Part shown: positions 1-11,379 of the stretch, piece by piece | How positions within the stretch are numbered: the stretch's first letter is position 1 | How the letters are laid out: each line of letters starts with the position of its first letter | Assembly (NCBI GenBank): GCA_022385805.1 | Contig: MU277756.1 | Span: 38,115 to 102,114, forward strand | Direction: 5' to 3' | Length of the DNA: 64,000 bases | Source of the DNA: Pilatotrama ljubarskyi | Taxonomy: Eukaryota; Basidiomycota; Agaricomycetes; Polyporales; Polyporaceae | The notes under the pieces: model-generated | Told to the model about the DNA's origin: nothing | Seen by the model: the letters and a program-made list of their open reading frames with translations, nothing else | Database searches by the model: none | Program-made: the position numbers and the translations under genes

Positions 1-565
1 GTTCGCGTCGACGCAGTTGCCAACGGTGTGAGCTTCGGCGGCCTCGGCGCGCACGACGCGGTGCGTGCCGCACTCGAAGAGGAGGACCTTCTCATCCCAG
101 AACGCGTCATCTCCGGATGGAGAGCCGGGACACCTGAGACGGTGCATTGGGAGGTCGCGGATCCGGAGACCTTTGATCAGGCATTCTACGATGCACATGA
201 GCCTGCGGAAGGCCTCAAGCTGCTCGGATACCCCGTCCAAGGTAGGTTGTCGCGTCTGAACATCCGCGCGCACCCCAGCTCAAGGCGGACTTCGCAGGAA
301 AATTCCACTGTACGTCCACGGACGACGGGCTATGTGCCGCGGGCGACGAGGGCCCGCACGACGCGTGGCGCTGTCTCATTCAGCTCGGGACGCGGGAAGA
401 TGACAACCCGGTATGTCGCTCATTATAGTGACCCTCCGTCGGGCGGGATGGTGCGTACTCAATGCTCACTGTGCGTTTTTCTTGGCGAGGCAGATCTATA
501 CCGTCGGCAATATGTTCGTCGACCAGTGTGCGCAGCATCCGGACGTGTTCGAGGCGGTGTGTAGT
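1..565 (+). CDS. Hypothetical protein, 5'-partial exons
   Basis: The open frame entering the window at base 1 looks coding up to about 240. It encodes an acidic stretch containing GGLGAHDAVRAALEEED and ends at a plausible donor (GTAGGT, about 241). A second coding-like block at about 298-410 (TDDGLCAAGDEGPHDAW) ends at a GTATGT donor. A third block at about 495-560 contains YTVGNMFVDQCAQHPDVF. The introns would be about 55-85 nt, normal for a basidiomycete. No ATG start lies inside the window, so the gene is cut by the left edge, and the 3' end is unresolved. I recognise no domain or family. It could belong to the same gene as the exons that follow to 2353. Confidence 0.3.
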
Positions 566-1285
566 GGGTCATGGTGAATGTGCACCTCCTTAGCGAATCT
601 GCGCCTGCCCCGGCCGGGCGCGAACGGCTAGAACCGATTCGTCTCTGTACCTTTACGGACTGTATGTGGAGAGGCTGCAGACGACTATCATACGGATGCT
701 ATCGCAGCAGGTCGGATCAGACCTGTTTCCACTGACGCGCTCTGAGGGGCCGGCGCAGGGCGCAGGGGACATCCTCATCAGTGTTCTTCGCCGTGCTGTT
801 TACATCATCCCGGAGTCCAGTGAGAGCGTAGGCGGCCGTCTGATCAGCGCTGAGATGCAGGTGAGTTCCATTTTCTGGATCTGTGAAGCTGATGCGGAAG
901 GGTGCCACGAGTCGTATCCTCTGCGATGGGATATGCCGCTTCGCCTGCTCCATTTACATCTTTCACTCAAAGTGATCATCAGAGGGCAACTGAGTTGTGC
1001 CACTGAATCGTTCCCATCCCCCCTTTTTTCGGACGAACCTCATGAGGTGCACGCAACCGTACACGATCGAGCCGCCCATACCAGACGAGGCATACACCGT
1101 CGGAGTTGTGATTTGTCGGTCGGTGGCATACTATCATAAATGCTGTTATGACTCTGATTCTGGACCCAGGTTCACTTCTGGACTCGTGTCCAAATCTACC
1201 GATCGCTAAACACCAACGTGGGTGCACGCCGCGCCAAAACCCCGCGGCCTCGACAAGTGCCCATAACTTGAACTCGACCATATGC

Positions 1286-2353
1286 ATGACCAGTGAAGAA
1301 GAGCGTACAGACCTGGAACCCTCGCCTCCGTTGGATCCCAACGAGCTTCTGGTCTCGCGTCCGTCCAGTGCGCTCAGCGCCGCTTCTGACGTTACGGAGG
1401 ATAGCAGCCCGGACCCCGATGCAGACGAGTGTGAATGGATGCCTCCTGTGCTGGTCCGCGCTGCCATGCGCGGGCACAAGGGAGCATGCCTCTTGTGTAG
1501 CAGCACGGCGGACGTGCTGCTCCATAGGGTGGTTAATCACCACGAGGAGGACGCTATAAGCACGGATGTGAGTCTGCGTAGCTCCTTGCACTGGGCGCGA
1601 GAGCGCATGAACTGACACGGAGGGAAATGGCGATGTTTACCGTGGTTGAAGGGTCTCGGTCTCATTGAACAGGACTACACTCGTGACGACTACGCGAACA
1701 TCATGACACGTGAGTCCCGCAAGCGCGAGTCACTGGCGAATGTATACACAGTCAGCTTACAACAGCCTCTCCAGTATGTCGCCCCCACACGGCCGCCTTC
1801 GACGCTGGGGTGTGGCGATGGGTCCCGTCTTGCGAAGAGCGCGCCCGCATGCGCCAAGCACCCGTGGTCATACACGATCCGGGCGAGTCTGACTCCGAAG
1901 ACGAGGAGACCGAAGTGCACTCCGGCGGGAAGAGGGGCCCTCTCATCTTGGTATGTCGGTCGTATTTGCAGTACTCGTACTGAAGCCGCCACCTGCTCAC
2001 ACGCCGCGTCGATCTTAGGGACAAATGCCTGCCTTCGACATTGTCATCTTTGTGCCTGATGGAATGCCGCCTGTTCAAACTCCAGCAGCTTCGGCACCAG
2101 GGGCAACACTACGGAAGGCACAAGCGCAACGAGTGCGAATCACCAGCAGCGGGTCCTCCGACAGTGGAGACGCCTCCCACTCAACCCCTACATCGTCTTT
2201 GCGTCCGCGCTGTCGCGTATGGGCGCCGTCTACTGGCCGCCCCCTGACAAGGAGATGCGCGCCATTGAAAATGAATGCCTGGAGATCCGCCAGGCATGGA
2301 ACTCGGCGATTCCTAGAGAGCACATCAAGATGATCTCCGGACTCGTGTGGTAG
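1286..2353 (+). CDS. Hypothetical multi-exon protein
   Basis: The exon from ATG 1286 encodes an acidic Ser/Pro/Glu-rich N-terminus followed by GHKGACLLCSSTADVLLH, a pair of cysteines ahead of histidines that could be a degenerate zinc site. The following coding-like blocks are about 1624-1709 (WLKGLGLIEQDYTRDDYAN, ending at a GTGAGT donor) and about 1775-1950 (an acidic GESDSEDEETEVHSGG segment, ending at a GTATGT donor). A final block ends at TAG 2351-2353 with YWPPPDKEMRAIENECLEIR. Frames change between blocks, as expected across introns, but the exact splice sites were not all resolved, and 1286 is only the best ATG in the first block. No known family recognised. It may be the 3' part of the gene entering at base 1. 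Confidence 0.4.
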
Positions 2354-2571
2354 GTGTGTAGGTCTCCTGCAAGAATGGTTCACATGCGTCACGCTGGCGA
2401 ATCTGTCATGGGTCGGGAAGCTATGTCATGTTCCCTAAATGGCGCTGAGCGCCAGCAGTTTGGATTCTTCTGAGGAGATAATGCGGAGACCAATCACCTA
2501 GTCTATAGAAGGAGACAGAACATCGTATGATGACGGACAGCAGGCGATAGCGGTAGCGGTTTAGGGTGTCT

Positions 2572-5500
2572 TTACTTCATCTGGGCAAACATCTCGATAG
2601 AGTGTTCGAGCAGCTTGATGTCGGCCTCCAGGGTTTTCCTCTGCAGTCATCTCTCAACACACTGATTTCGGGCGGCTATACATTGGAAGCATACCTTCTC
2701 CTCGTTCGCCAGCCGCACGTTGGCGGGAACGGTCGATTCGTAGTCGTCTTGAGACTCGATCTTGACGATCTTCGACAGGTTCATCTGCGCGAGCGCGAGC
2801 TTCTTCTCGCACTTGAGAATCTCGCTCTCGATGTCGACCTGACCCTGCAAAGGCATTCAGCACAAGCCATGGATATTATACCGCTGCGAGGATACGCACC
2901 CGTACGAGGACGTGGACGAAGATCGTCGGGGTGAGCACCTCTGAGCCGCATCCTGCAGGCACGCCGCTGAGATCACGGACGACCTCTACGGACTTGCAGT
3001 TCTTTGTGAGCGCGAGGAAGGTCGGGATCTGAGACTTGAACAGCTCCGCTTCATTGTCCTTCTCGGCACGAATGTACACTGCCGAGCAGTCAGTACGAAC
3101 AGGCCACACTATGCTGAAGTAACATACCGTGCAGGTTCTGCTGGATGTTGTAAGACGCGGCAAGCGCGCGAGAGGCCTTGATCGCGGAGAAGACGAGGTC
3201 GAAATCGTGCTCGGCCTCTGAGAACTCGAACGACTTGTCCTACATCATGCGAGTGTGAGCAGAGGGCCCTCTAGAGCGCGTGAAGGGCAGCTTACGAATG
3301 TAGGGAACTTGGCGAGCATGATGGAGGGGGTAGGGTCGTTCGGGCGACGCGGGAGACGCTGCCAGAGCTCTTCCGTGACGTACGGCATGAAGGGGTGAAG
3401 GAGACGGAGTCCGTGGTCGAGGCACGTGTAGAGCGTCTGCTGGGACGAGCGGCGCGTCGTTTCCGACGCGGAATCGTCCGTCATGGGCTTCATCGCTTCC
3501 TGTATACTACAAGTCAGACACTGGAACTACGTCATTCCGACAGCTAGGCTTACGATGTAGACGTCGCAGAGCTCGTACAACCAGAAGTTGTAAGCGGCAC
3601 CGGTCGCGTTCATAAAATTCCTCTCGGTCAACTGCTTGTTGATATCCTCTGCAGCGAGGTTCAGCTTATGGAGGATCCACTTCTCAACGAGACTCTCGTT
3701 GCCAGTCGGCTGTCAAGTAGAATAAGATGCGGCCGGTGCTCGAGCGATCGAGAAAAACAGACCTTGGCGGTAGGCTCCGGCACGAACTTTTCGTCGAGCT
3801 TGAGCATTGCAAACTTTGTCGCGTTGAAGATCTTGTTGCAGAACTTGCGGTAGCCCTCTACACGCAAGATCTCCAGGTTGATGTCGCGTCCTGACCATAC
3901 ATGAGTATCTCCTTCGTCCACAAAGAATAAGAGCCCCATACCTCCACCAGAGTACGCGCAAAGCGCGAACCGCAGCGCGTCCGTACCGCACTGGGGAATC
4001 CCCTTCGGGAAGTCCTTCTTCTGGCCCGCCTTTGCCTTCTGGATCTCGCGCTCGTCCAGGTTGCCCTCGTAGAGCTTCGCATGCAGCGCCTCGAGGTCGA
4101 GACCCTCGATCACGTCGATCGGGTCGATGACGTTGCCGAGCGACTTGCTCATTTTGCGGCCGTGCGCATCACGAATCATCGCGTGGCAGAGCACCTCGGA
4201 GAAGGGCATCTTGTCGGTGAGCTTCACGCCGAGTAGCGCCATGCGCGCCACCCAGAAGAAGAGGATGTCCCAGCCCGTCTCGAGGATCGTCGAGGGATAG
4301 AACATACGGTAGTCGGGGGTCTGTTTGGGTGGTGCCTATTAGTATGTGATAAAGAGTCATGCCGTGTACGACTTACCTCCTCTGGCCAGCCCATGATGGA
4401 CATCGGCCACAAGCCCGACGAGAACCATGTATCGAGGACATCCTCGTCCTGCTCCAACGTGAAATTTGCATCGCCAGCGAGCTTCTTGGCGCGCTCCGTC
4501 GCCTGCTCGAGCGTGCGGCCGACAACCCAGTTCTTGCCATCGTTGCGCTACACGATATCTGTCAGCCTTTGATTCGACAAGCATACAGATTGTGCAACAC
4601 TCACGTCCTGCTCGACGCCCTCGATGTTGACAAAATACGCCGGACACCTGTGACCCCACCAGAGCTGACGGGAGACACACCAGTCCTGGATGTTCTCCAG
4701 CCAGCGGTACCACTCAGTCTCCGAAGGCTTGGGCGTGATGTGCAGTTCGCCAGCACGCGTGCGCTGCTCAGACTGGTCAACGACCATCCTCCTCAAGAGG
4801 CATAGGACGAGCGAGCTCTCACCTTCAGGACCTCGTCGGCAATGGGCTGGCAGTTCACCCACCACTGCGGCTTCAGGATCGGCTCGATGATATCGCCGGA
4901 TTTGCTGCAAGGAGGTCAGACCAGAACAACACGAGCGATGATCACACAAACTGACCTGCAGATAGGGATCTGCATCGGGTTGTCCTTAGTCTCGACGTAA
5001 AGCCCGAGGTCCTTCAGCGCCTGCACGACAGCCACACGCGCATGGAAACGTTTCATGCCCTGTGACAAGACATCGTCAGTACGCAGGCAGACATGCTCTC
5101 TACGCGCGCCCTGCGCACCTTGAACTGGTCGCCGGCATTCTCGTTGAGTGTCCCATCGTCATTAAGGATGTTGATGAACGGCAGGTTATGGCGCACGCCG
5201 ACCTCGTAATCGTTCGGATCGTGTGCGGGTGTAATCTTCACCGCACCGGTCCCGAACTCCATGTCGACGATGATGTCGTCCGTGATAATCGGGATGCGGC
5301 GGTCAACGAACGGGTGCTTCGCGAACTTCCCGCGGAGGTGCTATCACAGCCACAGCCGTGTTCAGTCTGCATTTGGCCTTGCATGTACCGGTTAGGGACA
5401 GGCAAGGCGTACCTTATACCGAGGATCATTGGGGTGCACGGCGATAGCAGTATCGCCCAGCATGGTTTCCGGACGCGTCGTCGCGATGACAATCTTCTCA

Positions 5501-6828
5501 TCTGTTCGATCGTCAGCAGATGACTCCTGCCGCGTGTTCATCCTGTACCTACCTGAGCCCTCAATGGGATACGCGAAGGACGTGATAGCACCGAACTCGA
5601 ACTTCTCCTTCGGGTCGTACCCGGGTACGCTAAGCATCGTCCGACCATCTAGCTGCTTTTGCTCGACCTGAAAGATACAAGGATAAGTATCCACAGCTCT
5701 CCCTCGCCACGTCCCTGCGTGTGAGCCGTACCTCGAGATTGGAGAGTGTCGTGTTGAGCTTGACGCACCAGTTGACGAGGCGATTCGCGCGGTAGAGGAT
5801 GCCGTCCTCATGCAGCCGACAGAACGTCTCCACGACGGCTTTTGAGAGGCGCTATTGCACATTCAGCCCACCACGATACAGTGTCGCACGAGTCTACGGA
5901 GACGTACCTCGTCCATGGTGAACGCTACGCGGTTCCAGTCGTAACTACCTCCCAGTCTCCGCAGCTGGTTCGTGATCCTGCCTTGGTAGCTGAAGGCATG
6001 TCAGCACGCGCCAATGCAGACGGAGTGCGTCGTCGCACTACTACTCACTCTTCTTTCCACTCCCACACCTTCTCTACGAACTTCTCCCGTCCCAGATCAT
6101 GTCGAGTGACTCCCGTCTTGAGCAGGCGCTTCTCCACGACGGACTGGGTGGAAATACCCGCGTGGTCGAAACCAGGTACGAAGAGAGTAGTCTTTCCCAG
6201 CATACGATTCCTGCACGTATATGTGTTCTAATGATGCGACGTCCGCGGCAGATGCAGCACCTACCATCGTACAAGGCAGTCTTGAATAGCGACGGTCAGA
6301 GCGTGTCCGATGTGCAGGCTGCCGGTGACGTTCGGGGGTGGTGAGGGGATAACAAAGAGGCCTTCTGGCTTGATTTGCCCATCTTCGGTCAACTGGGGAG
6401 CAAAGTATCCTTGCGCGTCCCACCAGTCGTACCAGGCCGCTTCGACGGCGATCGGGTTGTAGCCGCTAGCCATGGGTTGTGAGAGGTCTTCTAGACCGTC
6501 AGTCACAACATCGACGAACATGTACCGATACACTCACCCTTCTTCTCGCCCTTGGGCGTCGTGTTCACGAACGGTGCCTCCTCCTCCTTGCCCTTCTCTT
6601 TCTTCGCCTTCTTCTCCCCGCCAGCAGGAGCCGCCGCTGCGGCTTTTGCTGCCTTGGCTGCCTTTAGCGCAAGGCGTGCCTCATTCTCCTTCTTCTTCGC
6701 AAGCTTCTTTTCTGGTCCCAGCACGACCTGGTCAAATCGAAGATGTTCAGGACGGTGAGGGGGAACGTACCCGCGCTCTTGGTGATCGGAGCGGGCGTTC
6801 CCTCCGCTGGGGTCGTGGCTTCGGACAT
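2572..6828 (-). CDS. VAS1: Valyl-tRNA synthetase
   Basis: Class Ia aminoacyl-tRNA synthetase charging tRNA-Val. Signatures in order from the N-terminus: a Lys/Ala-rich extension (about 6600-6710), the ATP-binding motif [15 protein letters not shown] with HIGH at 6303-6314, Rossmann and editing-domain segments, the second signature [10 protein letters not shown] with KMSKS at 4141-4155, and a C-terminal anticodon-binding helix bundle ([12 protein letters not shown] near 3370). The final coiled coil ends at TAA 2572-2574. It is split by many introns. The first runs 6770 down to 6712 (59 nt) and joins the frame cleanly as ...[14 protein letters not shown] 6826-6828 gives the cytosolic-type start; an in-frame ATG further upstream may give a mitochondrial form. 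No disruption seen. Family assignment is secure; VAS1 is the yeast symbol. Confidence 0.95.
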
Positions 6829-6915
6829 CGCGACGCGTGAGATATGTATGAGGCGTCGACAAGGACGATGGGGAAGACGGAAAGAAGAGACTAATCGATG
6901 CACCGGACGCTGCAT
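6829..6915 (-). other. Alternative N-terminal extension of ValRS (possible mitochondrial presequence)
   Basis: The ValRS frame stays open upstream of ATG 6826-6828 to another ATG at 6913-6915. The 29 extra residues include HRLVSSFRLPHRPCRRLIH: rich in Arg, Ser and Leu, with no acidic residues, as in mitochondrial targeting peptides. One yeast gene makes both cytosolic and mitochondrial ValRS from two in-frame starts, so the same arrangement is inferred here. Transcript start sites were not seen. Confidence 0.55.
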
Positions 6916-7238
6916 CCAACTGCAGCTCGTGAGCAATAAAGTTAAAGGCGAGTCATGCATAGATCTACACAGCGCTCGTTATCTTATCTACTTCGCACCG
7001 CCACCCAACCCTCGTCAATGTCTTAGACGAAGGGCCAGCGGTACGCTTTTGTAGAGACAGCGGAAGTACTCCTTATTGGAGTGGGGACAACATATGTATC
7101 TCGGCAAAGGAAAGTCAGGTACAGCTACAAGTTATCGCAACGAACGATCTTTTCACAGAAACGGGTCGGTCTCTTGCTTTGCGGCAAATTCATCGCCGTT
7201 AGCATCCGAGTCAGAAAAGTAGCGGCCAGCTCGGGTGA
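6916..7238. other. Intergenic: 5' flank of ValRS, 3' flank of the ASXH gene
   Basis: About 320 bases with no convincing coding frame. It should hold the promoter of the ValRS gene and the 3' end of the next gene, both on the minus strand. No clear TATA box or repeat was picked out. Confidence 0.4.
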
Positions 7239-8647
7239 TCACTGACTCGAACAGCAACCCCTCAGGTAGAACAAGGTGGCCACCCTCTCCCTTCCGCCCC
7301 GTTCCTGCAGCGCCTGCAGCTGCGCCTCATCCCGCATTTCTTCGCGCCATCTCCACACCGTGAACCCCTTCCAAGCCCGCACGGCAATCAAGTTTGCCAG
7401 CTCCGCCGAAGGGCCTCCCGACGGAGAAGTAGGAGCGGCACACGATGCTGCATCCTGCGCGTATTTGTCGGAGGAGCGGACGCGTCCGTCGACGTCGAGG
7501 ACGCCCCGCTCGAGGGCGACGGGGTCTGCGATGTCTTCTATGGATAGGATTTTCTCGCTAGAGTCCTTTGCCTCGTGGACCAATAGGGAGGGTGGTAGAG
7601 CCTTTTGGGTTCCGGGAGAAAGCAGGAACACCAGAGGGTCGGTGCTCTCGAGCTGCACATGCTGATTAGGGGTGGTGCGAAGTGCATGACCACGTACTTA
7701 CCAGAACGTCCTTCTCGACTGTTGCATTCAGCGTTGGGAAGACGCGTCGATAGGCTAAGACATCTCCCTTCTGCAAGAGACCTCGCTTTGCGAGACCGGT
7801 CAGATCGGCACGTAGCGACTGTTTCCTACCGGTGCACCGCGTGCCGCATCAGTCAGCTCAGCTTTGTGCCAGTGGTAAGCCTCGCTTGATACCTACTTTT
7901 TGGCCTTCACTACCGGTCGATGATCGCGCTCCCAGACCTCATCTTTCCAGTCGACATGAAGGCCACCTGCCCTTGCGCCATCTTGAAATTTCGTGAGCTC
8001 CTCCGAGGCTTTCTTCCCCAGCCAAGACGAGAAGAGATGGTCTTGGAACGTGTGTGCCGCCGAGAGGAAGAAGGGTGACGTGAACACTGTCGGGTCTAAA
8101 GTCGCTGACGTCCGCGCCGCTGCCCTAGGACTCGACGCGTCCTCAGGAGCGTCAATGTCCATGTCCTTCGCAACGTCCTGGGCACTCCGTTTGTCGGAGT
8201 CGGGAGGTGAATAGTCCGGATGCGTCGGACACACATTCGGTGTATATGTCGTGAACGCGGTAGGAGGGAGGAGCGCGCAAAGCCGGTTCTGCGCCTCCGG
8301 CGGCAGCTCCAAGAAGTTCGTGTAGTTGATCACTTCCTGCGGATAATTACGCAAAGATTTAGCACCGCCGTCCTCACCGTGCACTGTCGTGCTACGAGAC
8401 TCACGGATATATCGATCTTGGTAATCTTGCTCTTCGGGTTTGTCAAGAGGTACTCCAGCTTCTCAGCCGAGGTCTTGTCAGCCGCTGGTCGCGCCTTTCG
8501 TTTGCCCTGAGCAGGGGACTCTGTTTCGGCAATTGTAGTAGTAGCCTGAGCCTGGGCCACGGTTGACGTCTTCGGCGGAGGATTAGCTGGTGTCCGCCCA
8601 CTTCGACGCGTCGGGCGCGCTGATGTCGAGGGCGAAGGATCCTCCAT
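7239..8647 (-). CDS. ASXH/DEUBAD-domain protein with RAMA-like C-terminus
   Basis: ATG 8645-8647 opens a Pro/Ser/Thr-rich basic N-terminus. Across a phase-0 intron (GTGAGT...CCGCAG, about 8334-8402) it reads LLTNPKSKITKIDIS-EVINY, then LPPEAQNRLCALLPP. Both match the Asx homology (ASXH/DEUBAD) domain, known in animal ASXL proteins as an adaptor that activates UCH-family deubiquitinases. A later exon reads AKRGLLQKGDVLAYRR, and the last contains LDVDGRVRSSDKY and AVRAWKGFTVWRW. That order (GLL-x-GD, a short DG segment, then a W-x(5)-W end) resembles the RAMA domain, but this second call is tentative. The stop is at 7239. A nuclear chromatin or ubiquitin adaptor role is inferred. A UCH37 gene, the family such adaptors act on, lies in the same window (39573-41303) but is not adjacent. 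Confidence 0.7.
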
Positions 8648-9594
8648 GTTCACCTCTATATCGAGTTGCTACTCCCGGCGAGGATACGCGGAGACGACGA
8701 GAGTTCTTGGCGACTCGGCCGAGTAGTAGTTAGTCGGAAGTGCAGAAACCGAGCGGAAGAAACAATATCTGTGTCCCCCTAGATGTAGGTGACCCCGGTC
8801 GTTTTGCAAAGTACGAATGAGCGTACGTGATGATGCTCAGCACTGCAGCACGTCCTGTCCGACCAAGATGCGGTCAAGATCGTAGTGGCAGTGGCGACGC
8901 TTTACGTCCTGCGCAAACGCCCATGGCCCTTATATGTCAATTGACTTGCCAGATGAGGTTTGTCAAGCCTCGCTCAAGGTATGTACACGATCACAACTTA
9001 CAAATACTCCTACACGTCTTGAAGCTTCCGTGCATCTCGTCAGGTTTCTTCTCGCGTTCATCCTACAGTCGATGCTGCCTGCAACAGTGCCAAGGGCCAG
9101 ACGTGCTCCAACCAAACTCACCGACCGAGAGATAGATACGCCGCTCGGCAGTAGTGCGCACGTCAACAAAGCCCTGACGCAGCGCCGTATCGCAGCCGCA
9201 GACCAACAACGCATTCCCCGTACGGCGGTGTTGACAACTACGACATTACGGCGGCGTGTAAGCCGCCAATCCATAGGGTAAGCAAAGGTAAGGTATCTCG
9301 GTATGATATACTCGGAGCAGTATCAGCGCACGGTATTATCGAGTGCATCTAGAGAGGAGAGTCCCCAAATCTGAAGTCCATAGTCCGAAAGATGACGCGA
9401 AGTGACGCCCAGTCCAGTCCAATGCCGACGCGCACCCATAACGAGAAGAGGGCCACTGCCAGGGTGCGAAGAAACTCCGACCACTCCTTTTGATATTGTG
9501 GAGAGAATCGAAGTCCAACCGGTCGGGGCCCAGGGAAACGCGCGCCGCGTTTGCCGCCACCGACAGAAGCAAGAGCGACCTGGGCGTGGATCGC
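8648..9594. other. No gene assigned
   Basis: The left part is the promoter of the ASXH gene. At 8850-8990 on the + strand short frames look weakly coding (DAVKIVVAVATLYVLRK), followed by frames to about 9280, but no start, stop and splice set makes a gene. It could be a relic. From about 9300 the sequence is the 3' flank of the secreted-protein gene and matches the 3' flanks of its two paralogs (shared core GAGCAGTATCAG at 9317-9328). Confidence 0.35.
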
Positions 9595-10444
9595 TCAAGC
9601 ACGTGTGTTGAAGATGACCTGGAGCTTGACGGGGTAGCACGAGTCGAAGTCCTCGCCGTGGTCGGGGATCGGCTTGTAGAACACGACGTTCTGCGTGCCG
9701 ACCTGGCAGAGCGAGAACGAGTCAGTGTCGCCGTTGACCGCTAGGAAGGGGTGGCCCGTGCCGTGGCCGGCCGGGTCGACGTCAGCCTGCACAGAGAAAT
9801 GTGGTCAGATGTTGTACGAGCGGTCATAATCTCAAGGGAATAGAGGAGAACGGGGAGTAGCTCGAGTGATGACGAGTCAAACGCGTCGGAGGCGTACTTC
9901 GAAACACGAACAAGGGTGGAGCGAAATGCCGGAAAGGATTACTCACTACTGCGCAGTAGATCTGTGCCCCGGCAGTGGGGTCAGCACCGTTCTGCACAAG
10001 GAAGCCGAGCTGGGAGCCCTCCTGAACGATGAGGGCCCGGGCAGGGGTCGTGTTGGCGCCGTTGATGACGAGCGTGCCGTTCATGAGCGAGACGGAGGTG
10101 TAGTCGTTGAAAGGGAACGACGCGTACGTCTACGACCGCAACACGTCCCCAGTAAGCGCGTGCACGCGTCGATGCAAAGGTACCGAAGAGCGTACCGCAA
10201 AGCGCCTCAATTCCGCGCCCGAGATCGCGCCGCCCGAGGCGAGGACGAGGGGCGCGCCGGTGGTGTTCGTGTTGGGTCCGGTGGCGTTGTACGCGGCTAG
10301 GGTGAAGTCCAACGCCTCATCAAACGCGCCGCCGCCGAGTCCATCGCACCACGGCCCGGGAGTCGCACGGGGGAGCTTCACGGCGGGGAAGGCCATGGCG
10401 GAGATGGCAGTGAAGCCGAGGGTGAGGAGGCTAAGCGCGAGCAT
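9595..10444 (-). CDS. Small secreted protein, paralog A
   Basis: Three exons. ATG 10442-10444 begins a signal peptide (LALSLLTLGFTAISAMA), then a conserved GPWCDGLGGGAFD block, a predicted N-glycosylation stretch (NATGPNTNTTG) and a GAPLVLASGG segment. Intron 1 runs 10195 to 10130 (66 nt) and joins ...ELRRFA to TYASFPFNDYTS. Exon 2 ends with AGAQIYCAV at a GTGAGT donor, and exon 3 has FLAVNGDTDSFSLC and CYPVKLQ. About 205 residues, with conserved cysteines near the start, middle and end. Unknown function: a basidiomycete-type secreted protein, cell wall or extracellular by inference. It is the most diverged of three tandem copies (others at 11380 and 14432). A TATA box lies about 130 nt upstream. 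Confidence 0.8.
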
Positions 10445-10569
10445 CGTGATAGGAAGGTACTAGGACGTGCAATCTTGGGGTCGAAAGAGGAGAGAAGGAG
10501 AGACGCGAGTCGGGCGAAGAAGGCGAAAGGCGAAGGCGAAAGGGGAGCGCAAGTCGGAAGGCGGCGGGC

Positions 10570-10577
10570 TTATATAT
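10570..10577 (-). promoter_or_regulatory. TATA box of secreted-protein gene A
   Basis: Minus strand reads ATATATAAGCCC about 130 nt upstream of ATG 10444. The two paralogs have the same TATATAAG(C) element 112-117 nt upstream of their ATGs, which supports function. Confidence 0.6.
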
Positions 10578-11379
10578 GAGCTGGGAACGTGGGCCGTGCC
10601 GCCGTGGCAGTGAGCGGCGTGAAACGCGACTGGCGGACGGGTGCATTGGAATATTAGATTTGTCGTCACTGGTGATGCTTCTTCTTGGCTTCAGCGATGC
10701 GCCGGACATCAGTCGAGTTCGCCGCCAAGATCACAGGTGTGGAAAAGAGCACGCCTGGAAGGTCGACAGCATTGCCAGCTGGGCCAGACTAGAATGTCAC
10801 AAGTCCTGTATGCCGACTTTCCGTCGTGTAGTCGTCGACGGAGACACGAAGAAGAGTACACGAGACAAGAGTCTGGATTGCGAGCGCGATTCAGTTGAGA
10901 CTGCCATCATGTCGAATGAAGCTGGGAAGAGAATGGTCAAGAGGCAAGAAGTGAGCAGCCTGGATGGCGGACTCCTCGCCGGGCGTCTCCGCCGCTCTGG
11001 CTTCCAGGGCTTCAGCCAAGTCCTGACTAGTAGTTGAGACAGCTCGAGGCTTGTCGGGAATCGGGATCCAATAATCCAAAGTGACGAGAGCACAATTGCA
11101 GCAAATCTGAGCAGATACTTTATTCCAATTACGTAGACCAACGAGCTATAGCTTGTCGCAGTCCTACGGGTATGTAATGGTGGGTAACTACGCGTGCAGT
11201 ATGAGGTTGACGGATACATCGAGAGCAGTATCAGTGTGGGGTAATATAGCCGTAGATGGTTTCCGACAGTCCAATGTCCAAGACGTGAGATGTATCGTGA
11301 TGTCCGAGGAATGTCATGAGATGCAGGGTGAACCATGGAAGGACCTCATTGCTCAGGCCGCGAAGAAAACGCGTGCCTC
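10578..11379. other. Upstream region of gene A and 3' flank of gene B
   Basis: No coding region supported. Bases about 11170-11330 align by eye with the 3' flanks of paralogs A and C: an ACTACGCGTGC(A/G)GTAT block, GATACATCGAG and AGCAGTATCAG. The rest shows no recognisable element. Confidence 0.4.

Noticed and set aside
10797..11336. 179-codon minus-strand frame upstream of secreted-protein gene A
   Set aside because: Composition is Arg/Ser-rich without domain character, it overlaps the conserved non-coding 3' flank of gene B, and it has no splice or promoter support.
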